Assembly: GCF_016086655.4 (NCBI RefSeq)
Contig: NC_052138.2
Location: forward strand, 30,329,403-30,393,402
Direction of reading: 5' to 3'
Length of the DNA stretch: 64,000 nucleotides
Origin: Lepeophtheirus salmonis
Taxonomy: Eukaryota > Arthropoda > Copepoda > Siphonostomatoida > Caligidae
Numbering within the stretch: position 1 is the stretch's first letter; each line of letters begins with the position of its first letter. Positions 1 through 10,690 of the stretch are shown here, piece by piece. The translations under genes and the position numbers were made by a program. Below the pieces are notes generated by a model, which was not told the DNA's origin, ran no database searches, and worked only from the letters and a program-made list of their open reading frames with translations.

Positions 1-400
1 GCCGATATAGCCTCTCAAAGATAACAAAAGATGAAATTGTATTATAGACTAGAAAAAAGTTACTCAAGTAGACACTCTTTGAATAGTAGTCCAATGTTGA
101 ATAGTGTTCAACAGAAGTGGAAAAAATTCCTTAGAATATTAGTCCAAGTCTTTTGAATATTTTGATCAGATTTCTTTTGAGCATATTTCAAGTCCATAAT
201 TGTAATATAGTGCCGATTGAGTTTAGGCTTTTCGTGAGTTCTGTATAAAGTAGCTTTGGAGTTGGAAGTCTTAGAAATCGAGTCCAAGTCATGTCTCGAG
301 TCTTTGATTGGGAGATCAAGTCGTGTCGCCAGTCTTAAAAATATGGTCTAACTCGAGTCCTGGGAGTCCTTTTGGTATTCAACTTATTTACAACATAATG
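1..400. repeat. Degenerate low-complexity repeat with 'gagtccaagtc'-like words
   Basis: Words close to 'gagtccaagtc' and 'agtccaatg' recur irregularly through the first 400 bases, with no open frame of note. It looks like an old decayed minisatellite. I cannot define a clean unit. Related wording recurs around 13.2-13.8 kb. Confidence 0.35.
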
Positions 401-997
401 AAAAGACACAAATTTGAACAATCATTTTGAGTTATGGAGAAAAATGAAGTTTTTTCTATTTTTATTATTTATAAAGCGTTAATTATTCATTGCACTTAAA
501 GAAGCCCCTCTCTTTAAATGTAGGAGTACCAATTGCCATACCTCAGTTTTTATTTTGTGGAATATTTTCATAATAATTAACCTTACGGTAGAATAATTTA
601 AAGTATTTCTCTAATATAAATTGTAGAATAATAAACACTGAATATAAATATGTCCTTGGTTTATTTTCAGAAAAACAATCGTCCTGTATATTCTTTTCTT
701 GTATTCATCATTGTTTTCACGGTGCTAATATTGTTTCATACCGATACTAAAATTCGTATGCATATTTCGCAACTTTTGTATACTTCTTCGACTAAAAATA
801 TAAAACAAAATATTTACATGAACTTACCCCCTTAAGTTTTGTTTTTGGGCTAGCTTAAAAACCTTATCAAACCTGTTTTTGTTTGTAATACACCACTTTG
901 ATTAGAAGGGGGTTGCGTCATCAGGGTGCAAATTTTGGTAAGTAGTAATGACGCTACAAAATAACATAGCAAAAGAAAAAAGGATAAAAAAACAACA

Positions 998-1220
998 GAT
1001 TTTATATTAATATCTAAAATCATACCAAACACAACAGCTGTATTAAACTTCTTAATATCATAATATTGATTCTTTTTCTGTCAACCAAAGCCAAGTGGGA
1101 AAGTAAGGATTTTTCTTTCCCACTTGGTTTAGTTTGACAGAAAAAGAATCAATATTATGATATTAAGAAGTTTAATACAGCTGTTGTGTTTGGTATGATT
1201 TTAGATATTAATATAAAATC
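998..1220. repeat. Foldback element: 223-bp near-perfect palindrome
   Basis: The left arm begins at 998 (gattttatattaatatc) and is mirrored by the right arm ending at 1220. Each arm is about 105 bp around a short A/T-rich centre near 1109. The arms match almost base for base, except beside the centre, where caaccaaagccaagtgg on the left faces the reverse complement caaactaaaccaagtgg on the right. Such a long young inverted repeat would form a cruciform in DNA or a long hairpin in RNA. It is either a foldback or MITE-type element or a recent inverted duplication. A diverged single arm occurs at 30420-30480, which favours a dispersed element. No coding capacity. Confidence 0.9.
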
Positions 1221-1700
1221 CGTTATGTATTTTTCCAAAAAATTAATTTTTTGAGAATAACTATGGATTTTTGACGATTTTCCAAAAATTTAATTTTTCT
1301 TAAGAGCCCTCTATTTTTGAAAATTTTTTCGAAAAAATTTTTGGGAGAAAAATTTGAAAAATTCATAGTTTTTCACAGAAAATTTAAGAAAAAAATGTGC
1401 TTCCACAAAATTAAATATTTGAAAGTTTTTTGAAAGAAAATTAATTTTTTGAGAATAGCTATGGATTTGTTTAAATTTTCAAAATATTTAATTTTTAGTG
1501 GAAATGTTCGCCAAAAAATTTAAAATTTGAAACTTTTTGGAAAATTTTTTTTTATAGAAAACTATGGATTTATGATTTTTTTCCCCTTTAGAATTAAATT
1601 TTGAATTTGTTTAAAAAAAAGAAGTTTTTTGAGAAAGCATACGGATTTTTGAACTTTTTTCAAAAAATTAAATTAACCTCCCCTAAATCAAGGAATTTAT
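1221..1700. repeat. AT-rich degenerate tandem block (R3-type body)
   Basis: Phrases such as 'ttttttgagaata', 'ctatggattttt' and 'ccaaaaatttaat' recur in loose tandem over about 450 bases. The same vocabulary fills 41.3-42.2 kb and 48.4-48.8 kb, where it sits beside a G-rich R3 header. The block directly abuts the palindrome at 998-1220. No coding potential. Confidence 0.6.
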
Positions 1701-2240
1701 GTCTTTATGACCCGAAACTTATCGTTTTTGGGGTAAAAATTTAAACAATGGTAAACAACGCCACTTCTCTAGAAATAGTATTTCTATTATTCATTCCTAT
1801 GTACATATTCAACAAAGGTAATTGAAAAGGAATCAATTACTGTACCATTTATGGAAGGATAAAGAACCTAAGGCCTTCTTCTTTCCTAATTTCCTTTCCT
1901 TTTAAGAAATACACACATGATCAAAACAAGAATATTATTATTATATAATGTAATAAAAAGCGAGAAATAAATATTAGGTACATACTACGCACTAAGGGGT
2001 ATACTTATGTAGAGATAGATTAATTGTACCTATATAGTTTATTTTATGACTTTTTCATCTGTTTACACATTGTAAAAATCATGTAGATTTTTTACAGCTA
2101 GATCACATAATATATAACAGGATTGATACATGAATTTTGAAATACAGTCATACATTTATGTAGTCTACAAAAAAGGATAATCAGGAATTCAAATAATATT
2201 AAAAGCCAAGATGTTAAAAAAAAAAAAAAAAAAAAAAGAA
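1701..2240. other. Unassigned AT-rich stretch
   Basis: No gene, RNA or structured repeat recognised. It ends in an A-run of about 20 bases near 2217-2236. Confidence 0.5.
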
Positions 2241-2244
2241 CATG

Positions 2245-2480
2245 GTAACCCTGACAATTTGAGGAATGTTTTGGAGGAGAGCAGCTTAGCTGTCAATACG
2301 TTTCATTAAATTAGCTACAAGCAGCTATGAAATTAAAAAAATAAACACAAAACCCATTCTGGTGAGGATGTCGCTCCTCAATTATACTCCGAGTCCAACA
2401 AGGACTTACACTCCATAACAAATCCTCAGAATTACTCCCCATTATTCATGGTTACACTTTATAGTTTATATAATATAATA
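2245..2480 (-). repeat. Interspersed repeat R1, minus-strand copy
   Basis: Read on the minus strand this matches the copies at 22.2, 44.2 and 49.2 kb. It has a 'gactcagagta.aattgagg' segment, then a 'cagctgatctaataaaa' segment followed by 'gacagctgagctg', then 'aaattgtcaggattaccacg'. Copies differ by many substitutions, so the family is old. No transposase was seen in any copy. Confidence 0.7.
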
Positions 2481-2739
2481 TATATTTATAGTACATGTTC
2501 TCTCCTAGAAAATGACAGAAAAATAAGAATAGCTTAATATATTAATTTATATAGCAACTACAAAAAGCCAGGCTTTTTTCCATTACAGTTTAATTTTCAT
2601 CTATGCAGAGGACCAAAGATGAATATTTGTATAAATGTTCATGAGTGTAAATAAAACAGAAACGCTTATGTTGGCTACTTTGATAGACGACATACCTACG
2701 GAAAAAGATCACTTAATAAAGTATTGCGACCCTTACTCG

Positions 2740-2870
2740 CTTATACGTATATCCTCAATCATATGCACTCCTAGTCTGAAAAGGACTTACGCACCACAAC
2801 AAATCCTCAGGGTGACTCTTCGTCTTTCATGCATTAGTGATTACTTTATACTTAAATGTTCTCCCTTCTA
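2740..2870 (-). repeat. R1 fragment, minus strand
   Basis: Minus-strand reading contains 'gaggatttgttgtggtgcgtaagtcc' followed by a 'gactaggagtgca' segment, matching the first half of R1. A 78-codon plus-strand frame across 2635-2871 is a by-product of this repeat. Confidence 0.5.
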
Positions 2871-4655
2871 GAATTAAAAAAATATGATAACAGCCTTGGT
2901 AAATAGAAACCCCTGTTCAGGTAGCAATTACAAAAAGAGCTCCATCTTCAAATTTCTTATTTTTAAACCATGGAACATATTTCATAACCTATCTGCATCT
3001 TAAAATATAACTCTAAAAGTGATTAAGAACTTGACGGTTAGGATTGAAACTCACTCTTACCAAACATTCTTTGGTTCGTTCTAGAATGATTTTTAATATC
3101 TTTTATAAAAGAAGGTTATCCATAAATATCCTATGGAACCATAGAGCAAGTCTTTGGGATTTTTTGCCCCCTCCCCTCTAAAATGTTCACATTTGGTACT
3201 TTATTATTGCTTTTGTTCGTAATTTCAAAACCACTCTTACCTCCCTAAGTACTTTGTAGATAGTCCATGTATATATAAAAAAAGGTTATTCAAAAATAAT
3301 AACATAAATTCTTATCACTTATGTGCTTCATTCATAAAACAGAGAGAGATACAGGTTAAAAGGATACATTGTATAAGTTTGTCCGCACGTCATAAAGCCT
3401 CTTTCTATCTTGAAGTTGGAGACAACGAGAGCAGAAAATTGAAATTCAATTATCGCAACCTTTTTATAGTAAGGAAATAATTTTACTATGTGAAGTGAAG
3501 TGAAGCGAAGAATATATTGTTTGAGTAGGACCAAGAGGGATCTCAACTTTTTCGAGATATTTGGACACTTTGGGGGATCATGAAAGTAGATGGAAAATAT
3601 CATTATGTGAAGGAAATTGTGAGTTTGTCTCTGATGGAGAGTTAGGGGAGAGGATATGGACTCAAAGTCGATCCTTGGACTGAAGAATGGGACACCACGA
3701 CTTTTTCTAACCTCGTCCATCCACCGATTGTCTCCGAGTCCCTCTCATCCTCTCCCGAATACTCCGTGATAGACAAACTCCAATCTCCTATATTTATTTC
3801 AATATTAGATACTATTTGTTATAATTAAATTTTAACTTTCCACTGTCGCTGTCTCCAATTTCGGGATAGAAAGAGACGCCCAGTTAAACTTATTCAGTGT
3901 AGCCTATAAAAAACATATTTATTATGTTGTCCATGACGATGAAAAATCTCAATTTCCATAGTGTTAACTCATAATGCAATTATATTTAGGAAAAGATTCA
4001 CGACTTTGTCCGTTATTCCCTCATGGTGGCATCCCTTGCAAAAAAGAAAGGAAAGAAGAAACCGTTGAGAATGGCGTCTTTATGTAGCTAGGTACGACAG
4101 GCACAGATGTTTTAGAATTCATGGAAAATCAATGGAGCTTGCTAGATACTCACTCTACTAATGTACACGCTATATTTGCAGATATACAAAGAGCAAATTT
4201 ATGCGAAATAAACGAGGGAGAAAAGGGGTGAGACCCATTGTTGTGTTCATAACTTTTTTTATGGAATTTGTACCTCATTCAACCATATATAATAAATAAT
4301 AATACAGTATGTATAGTAAATAGGGTTAGATTCGAGTGTTATTCGAACTATAAAAAATAAACTTGACTATAGCAAAGCAAACTCCATTTCCCTACAAATT
4401 ACAAGAAACCCCCACAAATATATATATATTTTTTGGTAAATTCGAAGTCACTTGAACTCGAATAATCACTAGTCGAAACATTTGTATAATTTCTAATATC
4501 ACTACAAAGGATTCAAAATATTTGACTCCAATCCGACACTAATACTAACTCTACATAACATTTATGTATCAGAGGAAACTCAGGGATACAATCCAGTGTT
4601 TTTAAGACAGATTTGACTCATTCATGGAAATTGATTTGTTGTGTAGGCTGGATTC
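2871..4655. other. Unassigned stretch including a 130-codon minus-strand ORF
   Basis: The only long frame is minus-strand 3720-3328 (130 codons). Its product is rich in F, Y, S and I, resembles no family I know, and has no flanking splice or promoter context I can defend. The rest is AT-rich and unassigned. Confidence 0.4.
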
Positions 4656-4660
4656 ATGTA

Positions 4661-5695
4661 CATAGAGTTTCGTTCCTGTTTTTTTCTTTTTTTTATGGTT
4701 TTATGAGGAAGTCATAAAATGTGCTGTTTCTTCTCAAATAATGAAATTGCTCCAGTAACATTGATGGGTTTATTGCTTTGAATAACTAATAGGAGATATC
4801 GACTCGAGATGGAGTAGATAAATATGATGAGTTGGAACAGTTAATGGCTTTTATTGTCTTTTTGAGCCAAGTAAGAGTCAGGTAAGATAACTTATTTTTA
4901 GAGTTCAAGGAGCAAGATCTAAATTTATGGAATGCGTTTTTGAATTGTTCTTGATAATAATTCCATAGATGGAATTTTCGGATACATTCTGTACTCGATA
5001 TGCACCCAAAAATTGTAGTCGAGGGGGTTGGCATCAGGGATGTAGGGGCCCAAATGTGTCCAAAAAGAGTTCAAAAGAACTGAATAACTCATATAAAGGA
5101 GTTTTGTAATGGAAGAGATGAGTTTATTTTATTGTTCGTGTCAAAAGTGGCCTCTCCATCATCGCAAGGCTCTTTCTACTCACTTTTTGATATATCTCTG
5201 GATAATCTGATGTGAAACCAGGAGATCTCTTGAATGGACCCTCATGCACCTGATTAGGTTGGCCTGGGATGTTTCATTTAAATCCTCCAGGTTTATTTTG
5301 GGCTCTGTGATAGACCCCTTCTTCATATCCTTCTTTTCAGACTTGCTGACTGTGTAGACGGTGGTCCTAAGGACAGCCGACTGCGTCGTGTACGCGAATG
5401 GAAATTCCTGAATCACGTTCAAGTGTCCTTTTAGCGACTTGTACCTAAGCTAGAGATCTTAGATTTGTTTTGTTTTGTAACTAAGTATTTATTCTTTAAT
5501 ATATCAAAATATGAAATAATTTCAATATCTCAAACTTCATTACTTATTAAATTAGTAAGCGTTCAGATTTCAATGGACCAACTGGTATTTGAAAAATTGG
5601 GAGCCACTAATTAAACATATCACCTTTTTTTTTGGTATATAAATAACTTTTTTATAATTTAGTCCTGGTAATGCAAGTTTTGAGTCCCCGCTCTG
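4661..5695 (-). mobile_element. Mariner-like transposon with internal deletion
   Basis: The right end is a mariner-type terminus: reading the minus strand from 5695 gives cagagcggggactcaaaac, next to a TA at 5696-5697. The left end near 4661 (catagagtttcg) also abuts TA. The minus-strand ORF 5422-5180 has an N-terminal DNA-binding segment ending SMRVH-like (MRVHSRDLLVSHQIIQRYIKK region), typical of the mariner helix-turn-helix. Further along, around 5035-4980, a different frame reads PDANPLDYNFWVHIE, the third catalytic motif (SPDxNPLDY). The region carrying the first two catalytic aspartates is missing between about 5180 and 5060. So this is a dead, internally deleted copy of about 1,035 bp. 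Family placement is from motif recognition; the 3' boundary is less certain than the 5' one. Confidence 0.65.
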
Positions 5696-6335
5696 TATTT
5701 AAAACATTGAATAGTTTTGATGTCCTTTTTGTAGAATAGAAAAATAAGTATAAATACTACGTAGATCTATCATGAATATTTCAGTTACAATTTGTGGAAG
5801 TGCAAATGAAATGCGTAGCACAGTATATTTTAATATCTTGTAGGTAGATATAATATGTATTTTGTTTCAAGTTGACACTGGATACCAAATGCAACAGCAT
5901 ACTTAATATTTAATAGAGAGAATGATCCAGAAAAGAAAGAAATTAGAAGTATTACATACATAAAAAATATGTTTAGGATGAAATACCTACATTAACTAAA
6001 TGAAATTATCAGTGAGATTGAAGTATGTACCTATAGATCCTATCATTTGTCCAAAGATGGATAAAAGTTATTACACTAAATTGAAAAAAATAATTTTTAA
6101 TCACATTTTGTAGCCTAAACATATTTTCACTCTAAACTAAAAGTGTGCAATGGTATCAATGATGCTTAGAGAAATGATTGAATGATCATAATTGAAATTA
6201 ATATGATGTGAAGAAAAAAAAAATACTAAAACGTAGGATCAAAAAGTTAAACGGCCCATGAGGGGATCGAACCCGCGACCTTCTTGTTTTTAGCAAAATG
6301 TCTGACGCCTGAGCTAATTCCGAGACAACAAAATA
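5696..6335 (-). repeat. Inverted duplication, arm 1, tRNA-proximal part
   Basis: The reverse complement aligns with 33088-33427 plus 34363-34690. Shared landmarks in order are the tRNA-like sequence, 'tagtctagagtgaaaat', 'caaatgattcgatccatag', 'atttcatttag', 'caacctgaaacaaaatac' and 'cattgaatagttttgat'. Copies are diverged by substitutions and small indels. This arm has no insertion at the position where the other arm carries mariner B. Confidence 0.85.
6253..6326 (-). repeat. tRNA-like sequence (probable pseudo-tRNA or SINE head)
   Basis: The minus strand gives 'ttagctcagg' (A-box like), an anticodon arm with loop ctaaaaa, and a good B box 'ggttcgatccc' followed by 'cctcatgggcc'. The 5' acceptor strand does not pair with the 3' strand. 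The loop would give anticodon AAA, unexpected for a functional eukaryotic tRNA-Phe. A paralogue sits at 33088-33160 in the second arm. I call it a tRNA-derived relic, not a working tRNA gene. Confidence 0.6.
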
Positions 6336-7600
6336 TTCTTCAAGATATATTGCATAAATTAAAATGAACAGTCCGTGATCCATAGGACTTATCCCATTCG
6401 ACTCCATTGTTAACTGTTATAATAAAACAAACATTAATTATGTATATCTTGTTTAATTAAATTTGTTAAACAATTTTAGTAGAGTCACATCTCCTGCATT
6501 AACAAGTACACAAATGATCACTAATGGTTTGAAAATTAAGAAGAGGAAAAATAGATAAGATGAAAGAGAAGAAGAGTGACGAGTCATATTAGTTGGCACT
6601 CTGATTTTTTATTCTTCAAAAATATAATTATAATGAATTTTTGCATTGAATTTGTATGTAAGTGAGTCTCTAGATATATTGTGTGTATATTTAGTGAGAT
6701 ACATATCGTACAGTGTGGAATAGTTGTGGAAAAAAAGTGATTCAGTAATTTTAACATATCATCTTTAAATTATTATTGACATCGATCAAGTGGTAAGAGG
6801 TTGATATATTTGTTTATCAATTTATATAAGAAAAAGTTCCGAGAAATTTACGTTTTAATAATGAACGAATCATCTAGCTATTTAAATCCATTAAGAAAAA
6901 ATTTGGTTTCAAAAGCATTTAGAAGGAAGATAATTATTGATATGGTTATTTCTAATTACTGACGGTTTTAAATAACGTTTCCGGAGTTTAGGATCCAGAG
7001 ACGATAAATGCTTTTTTTACTCTTCCAACGATCATCTTGACTCTCTGTAACAAAATCTTTATCCTAAAAATGGAGGGAAAACACTTTTAAATACTTAGAA
7101 GGTGCCTAAGCTCCGTCAGTTTGGCTCTAAGCCAGGTACTTTTTAATAATGTATCTTGTGGGAAGGAGTGAAAAGGCTCTCTTTTATATCCAGTCTGACA
7201 ACTGGGTACACAACAACACGCTGCCATGATAAAAAAACAACAAAACACATGAAGCATGGCATCAAATTTAGTATCCTGATCTTCATCATAATAATGATAT
7301 TATCATATGATTATCGGATCCTTATTATAATGAGATAAGCTGATGTCAAAGATGATTGGAAGAGCCCATTTAACCAAATTACATAATCTTTTACTAACAA
7401 AATTCCTCTAAATTATCTTTTAGTTCCCCTATGGTATTAGATATTTATATTTATTAGAGGATGAATATGATAAGGTAATGAGTAATGACTAAGTTTGAAC
7501 GAGGAAGATTCACATAGTTGAATGAAAATATAAATATTACCACTCAAGGTGGAAGGGGAAAAAAACGCAGAAAAAGAATGCATGTCTCTAGAATTCCATG
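6336..7600. other. Segment present in arm 1 but not recognisable in arm 2
   Basis: About 1.25 kb lies between the tRNA-like sequence and the hAT MITE. The matching interval of the second arm is only about 60 bases (33020-33080). Either something inserted here or arm 2 suffered a deletion. I see no transposase motif or terminal repeat that would decide. ORFs of 60-70 codons here look random. Confidence 0.4.
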
Positions 7601-7608
7601 ATATAGAC

Positions 7609-7763
7609 CAGGGGTAGGCGACCATTGAGCCATGGAGTGCCAACTTCAACGTTTCTAATCAATGAGTGTGCCATTATCAACAATAATGGTAAAAAAATAC
7701 ACTACAGGGATATGATCTAATTTGCACGTGCCAGTGAATATGCCTATAGGTTGCCGACCCCTG
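7609..7763. mobile_element. hAT-type MITE, 155 bp, with 8-bp target-site duplication
   Basis: Termini are caggggtaggcgacc (left) and ggttgccgacccctg (right). The reverse complement of the right end is caggggtcggcaacc, so 13 of 15 positions pair. The flanks are a perfect 8-bp direct repeat, atatagac, at 7601-7608 and 7764-7771. Length, 8-bp duplication and the CAGGGGTCGGCAACC-type terminus are the signature of non-autonomous hAT elements. It holds no ORF. It sits in arm 1 of the inverted duplication; arm 2 has a single 'gtctatat' site near 33001, the apparent empty site. Confidence 0.93.
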
Positions 7764-8115
7764 ATATAGACATTGATCATTGAATATGAATTGAAAGGCA
7801 TGAAAAACACGTCTCAGCTCTAGTAATAGCTTTAGGATTTATTTTGCGGAAAGAAAAGGAAATTTCAGACGTAACTGTGATGGAATATGTTGAAAAGTTT
7901 ACCTCATTAATTATTATCAAGTAGAAAACATATTTTATGCAACGACGAGATTTATGTAATATTTTTTGAGGCGCGCTCAGATATTAATAAACAAGTTATT
8001 TGTAGTTCACTTCAAATTTTTTTCTTTCCTACAGATTGCAGAGTATTAATCAAGTCCCTATTGAGACTTTTTCACAAAATTGAGAAAGTGGTTTTTGTAT
8101 ATTTAGTTGAAACAA
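7764..8115 (-). repeat. Inverted duplication, arm 1, distal part
   Basis: The reverse complement aligns with 32640-33010. Landmarks are 'aaaaagtctcaatagg', 'acttgattaatact', 'aatatctgagcgcgcc', 'tctacttgataataatta' and 'tgtctatat'. A 94-codon ORF beginning at 8061 starts inside this repeat and is probably not a gene. Confidence 0.8.
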
Positions 8116-8670
8116 AGGAAATGAAGAAGTATTCTTTATCCCATCTTTTAAGTGTAAAAATTGCAAAATTTCCATCCAGACTGTTCACCACAACAGGGAG
8201 ACAACTTACCTGGAATGGTCGCTATTTTTCCTCCTGTTTTTTCAACAAAACCCAGGATTTTCATGATACCCCCCCAACATGGATACTAAACACTATCTGT
8301 TCCACAAAACGAGACTCTCTACTCCAAACACCATCTACCTACTAAAACCAAAGATTGATATTTTTAAGCATAGTTTCTGTGACCTCAGGTGATTTTTAGT
8401 AAATTATTTTTTTGTGTGACGTCACTTGCCCTTCTCATCCAAATTTTTTCCTCTGCACAGTTACGTCAATTTTTGTATGTTTTTGTGAATTTTAAATATT
8501 TTAATATTTGTATTGTAAATGTATCACTATTATTAAGAAGGATAACTATTATATTTTATAGAATATCTTAAGGTTAATCTTTTGCTTCAAATTCGGTGTA
8601 GTGTAATCATACTTTAATTCTACGTCTATGAGACAAAGTGATGAGGCCAAGTCTAATAAATACAACCAAA

Positions 8671-8790
8671 AAGAGTGGTCTTTGGCCACTACAAAAAAAA
8701 TTTATGGCCACAGTGGGCCCCTTTTACATCCAAGAGTGGTCTTTGGCCACTACAAAATTTATGGCCACAGTGGGCCCCTTTGACATCCTC
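8671..8790 (+). repeat. Tandem duplication of an about 60-bp unit
   Basis: Two adjacent copies begin at 8671 and 8732 with 'aagagtggtctttggccac' and both end in 'cagtgggccccttt'. They differ mainly in an A-run and one base near the end, so the duplication is recent. The unit is more GC-rich than its surroundings. Confidence 0.9.
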
Positions 8791-8799
8791 TAGGATCCG

Positions 8800-10210
8800 T
8801 GTTTGATTTAAAAAAATATTGAAAATTATTTTTACCTCTAAAATAGACGTTCAAGAAATGGCAATGCATTAAACTTTAATTCAAAATTTAGAAATAAAAT
8901 TCCCCAACATCTGCACAAAGTTTATTTTCTAAAGAAATAAAAAGTTTTCAAAAGGCTCCATATTTTAAATTTATCTTCAATCACTTACTTTTAACTCTGG
9001 CTCAGCTCACGCTAAAACCGACACTGGCTTCCGTTATTATACATATCTCTACCTAGATTGGTCTTTGAGCCTGTGAAATCCGTTTTGCATAGGAACCATC
9101 AATAGTTGAGGCCAGCCCTGAATACAATTATGTCCTAATTTCAATAAAAGGATTAAAATCTTGTATATGAGGCAATTTATGAATAGTCCAAATGTTGAAG
9201 TCCAAGCCAAATGTATAGTGTCTCAACATTTTGCAAATTGAGTTTAAATTAATCCAAATGATGACTTTATAAATAAATTTCATCTCTATGTTATCTCCAG
9301 AAATAGAAATGAAATTTATCAAAATCTTTAAGTTGAGGTTGGCGAAGAAAATCGTTGTTGTGTTTTCAGTAGTAATTTTATCATGATATACTGAAATGCA
9401 ATAGTCTTAATGTCAACTGCAAGATAAATTATTTAGTATTAATAAGTATGTGTTGTTTTGACGATGTTTTGAAATTTGATGCGCCATCTAGTGTTCAAAT
9501 ACACTAAACAAACAAATATTCATGAAAAGTGTTACAATTGCATGTGATAAAAGGTTTTAATTTTTTGCAGAGAGAAATTGCAATTACTCCGTCTATATCC
9601 AACCAGTTAATGTAATTTTTGCATACTAGTATGCCTATTTCATACTAGTTATTTTATAAAAAATACAAAATGATGAATTTTTGTTAACATATCCAAATAA
9701 TTTAGTTGACATTCATATGGAGCACGCCTCACTCCACATAATGTGTATGTACTATATAACTTTTCATTTTCTTCCAAATGAATAATTATAAGAGAAATCC
9801 GAGTCTTGGAATTACGAGACGTCCTCACAGCATGAGACTCTAAAGAATGTTTAATTTGCCAAGATGAAGAAAACAAGATTTTTCCATTTCTATTATATTA
9901 TATGTATAAGAACTACTGTTTCTCCTCCTTCCATGATTATTACTCTAATTATAGTTCATGGGTAACTTAGTCACAGGAGGAGGGATCTGAGAAGTCTCGA
10001 GGTTCATAGTAATGAATATGTTTCTTCATCATTAAGATCAGTTCATATACAATCCACACCCTTAATTATGGAAGTAGTTGTATATTTAGATTTATTTACA
10101 AAAAAAAAAGGCATTTAACATGGAATTAAACAGTTTTAGCATCTAATAAGTATTTAACAATTTGAATTTGAGATTTATTCAAATCTTTTAATAATGCAGT
10201 AAGTAGAAAA
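8800..10210. other. Unassigned AT-rich stretch
   Basis: Only short frames (up to 75 codons) without recognisable products. No RNA gene or element ends recognised. Confidence 0.5.
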
Positions 10211-10215
10211 ATACA

Positions 10216-10690
10216 TTAAAATATAGGGTTTAGACGACTTGTACGGTTCCGTTCTAATTCTTTAGGATTTGTGTAAATCGAACGCAAAAGCTGTCTTTGA
10301 GTTAGAGATGACATTTGTGTGAGAGTGCATGGAGAAATCGAGAGCAAGACATATGCTATTTCTGAATTAAGACCCTTGTTTAATATCAGCTGTCTGCCAT
10401 ATGATTTGGAGGGGAGGGGATGAGAAAATGAATAACTTTTATAAAGAATAGAACCTTCTATGTACATACAAAATAGCATTGTGCAAGGAAAGTATAGTAA
10501 TTATATTTCAATTCATATATGTTTATTGTATTATGCATTTTGAAAACAATTTACACCAAAGATAGGCGATAATTCTTCTTTTAGAGAGAGAGAGAGATGT
10601 TAAAAGACCTAGGACTGATTAAATAATGATTAAAAAAGAAAAATATCATCGTTATCATCCAGTTGTGATATGAATGATAAATATTTTAAG
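10216..10690 (+). repeat. Interspersed repeat R2, plus-strand copy
   Basis: Shares an ordered set of words with 43796-44200: 'tatcagctg', 'gaaccttctac/tat', 'atttaaaatag' or equivalent, 'acaatttacaccaaagatag' and 'ttaaaa'. It contains a short AG run near 10585. The 87-codon minus-strand frame at 10479-10216 is a repeat by-product, as is the 60-codon frame at 43796-43978 in the partner copy. Confidence 0.7.

Noticed and set aside
3328..3720. 130-codon minus-strand ORF
   Set aside because: Second-longest frame, but the product is AT-biased in composition, matches no known family, and lacks splice or start context. Frames of this length are expected occasionally in 64 kb.
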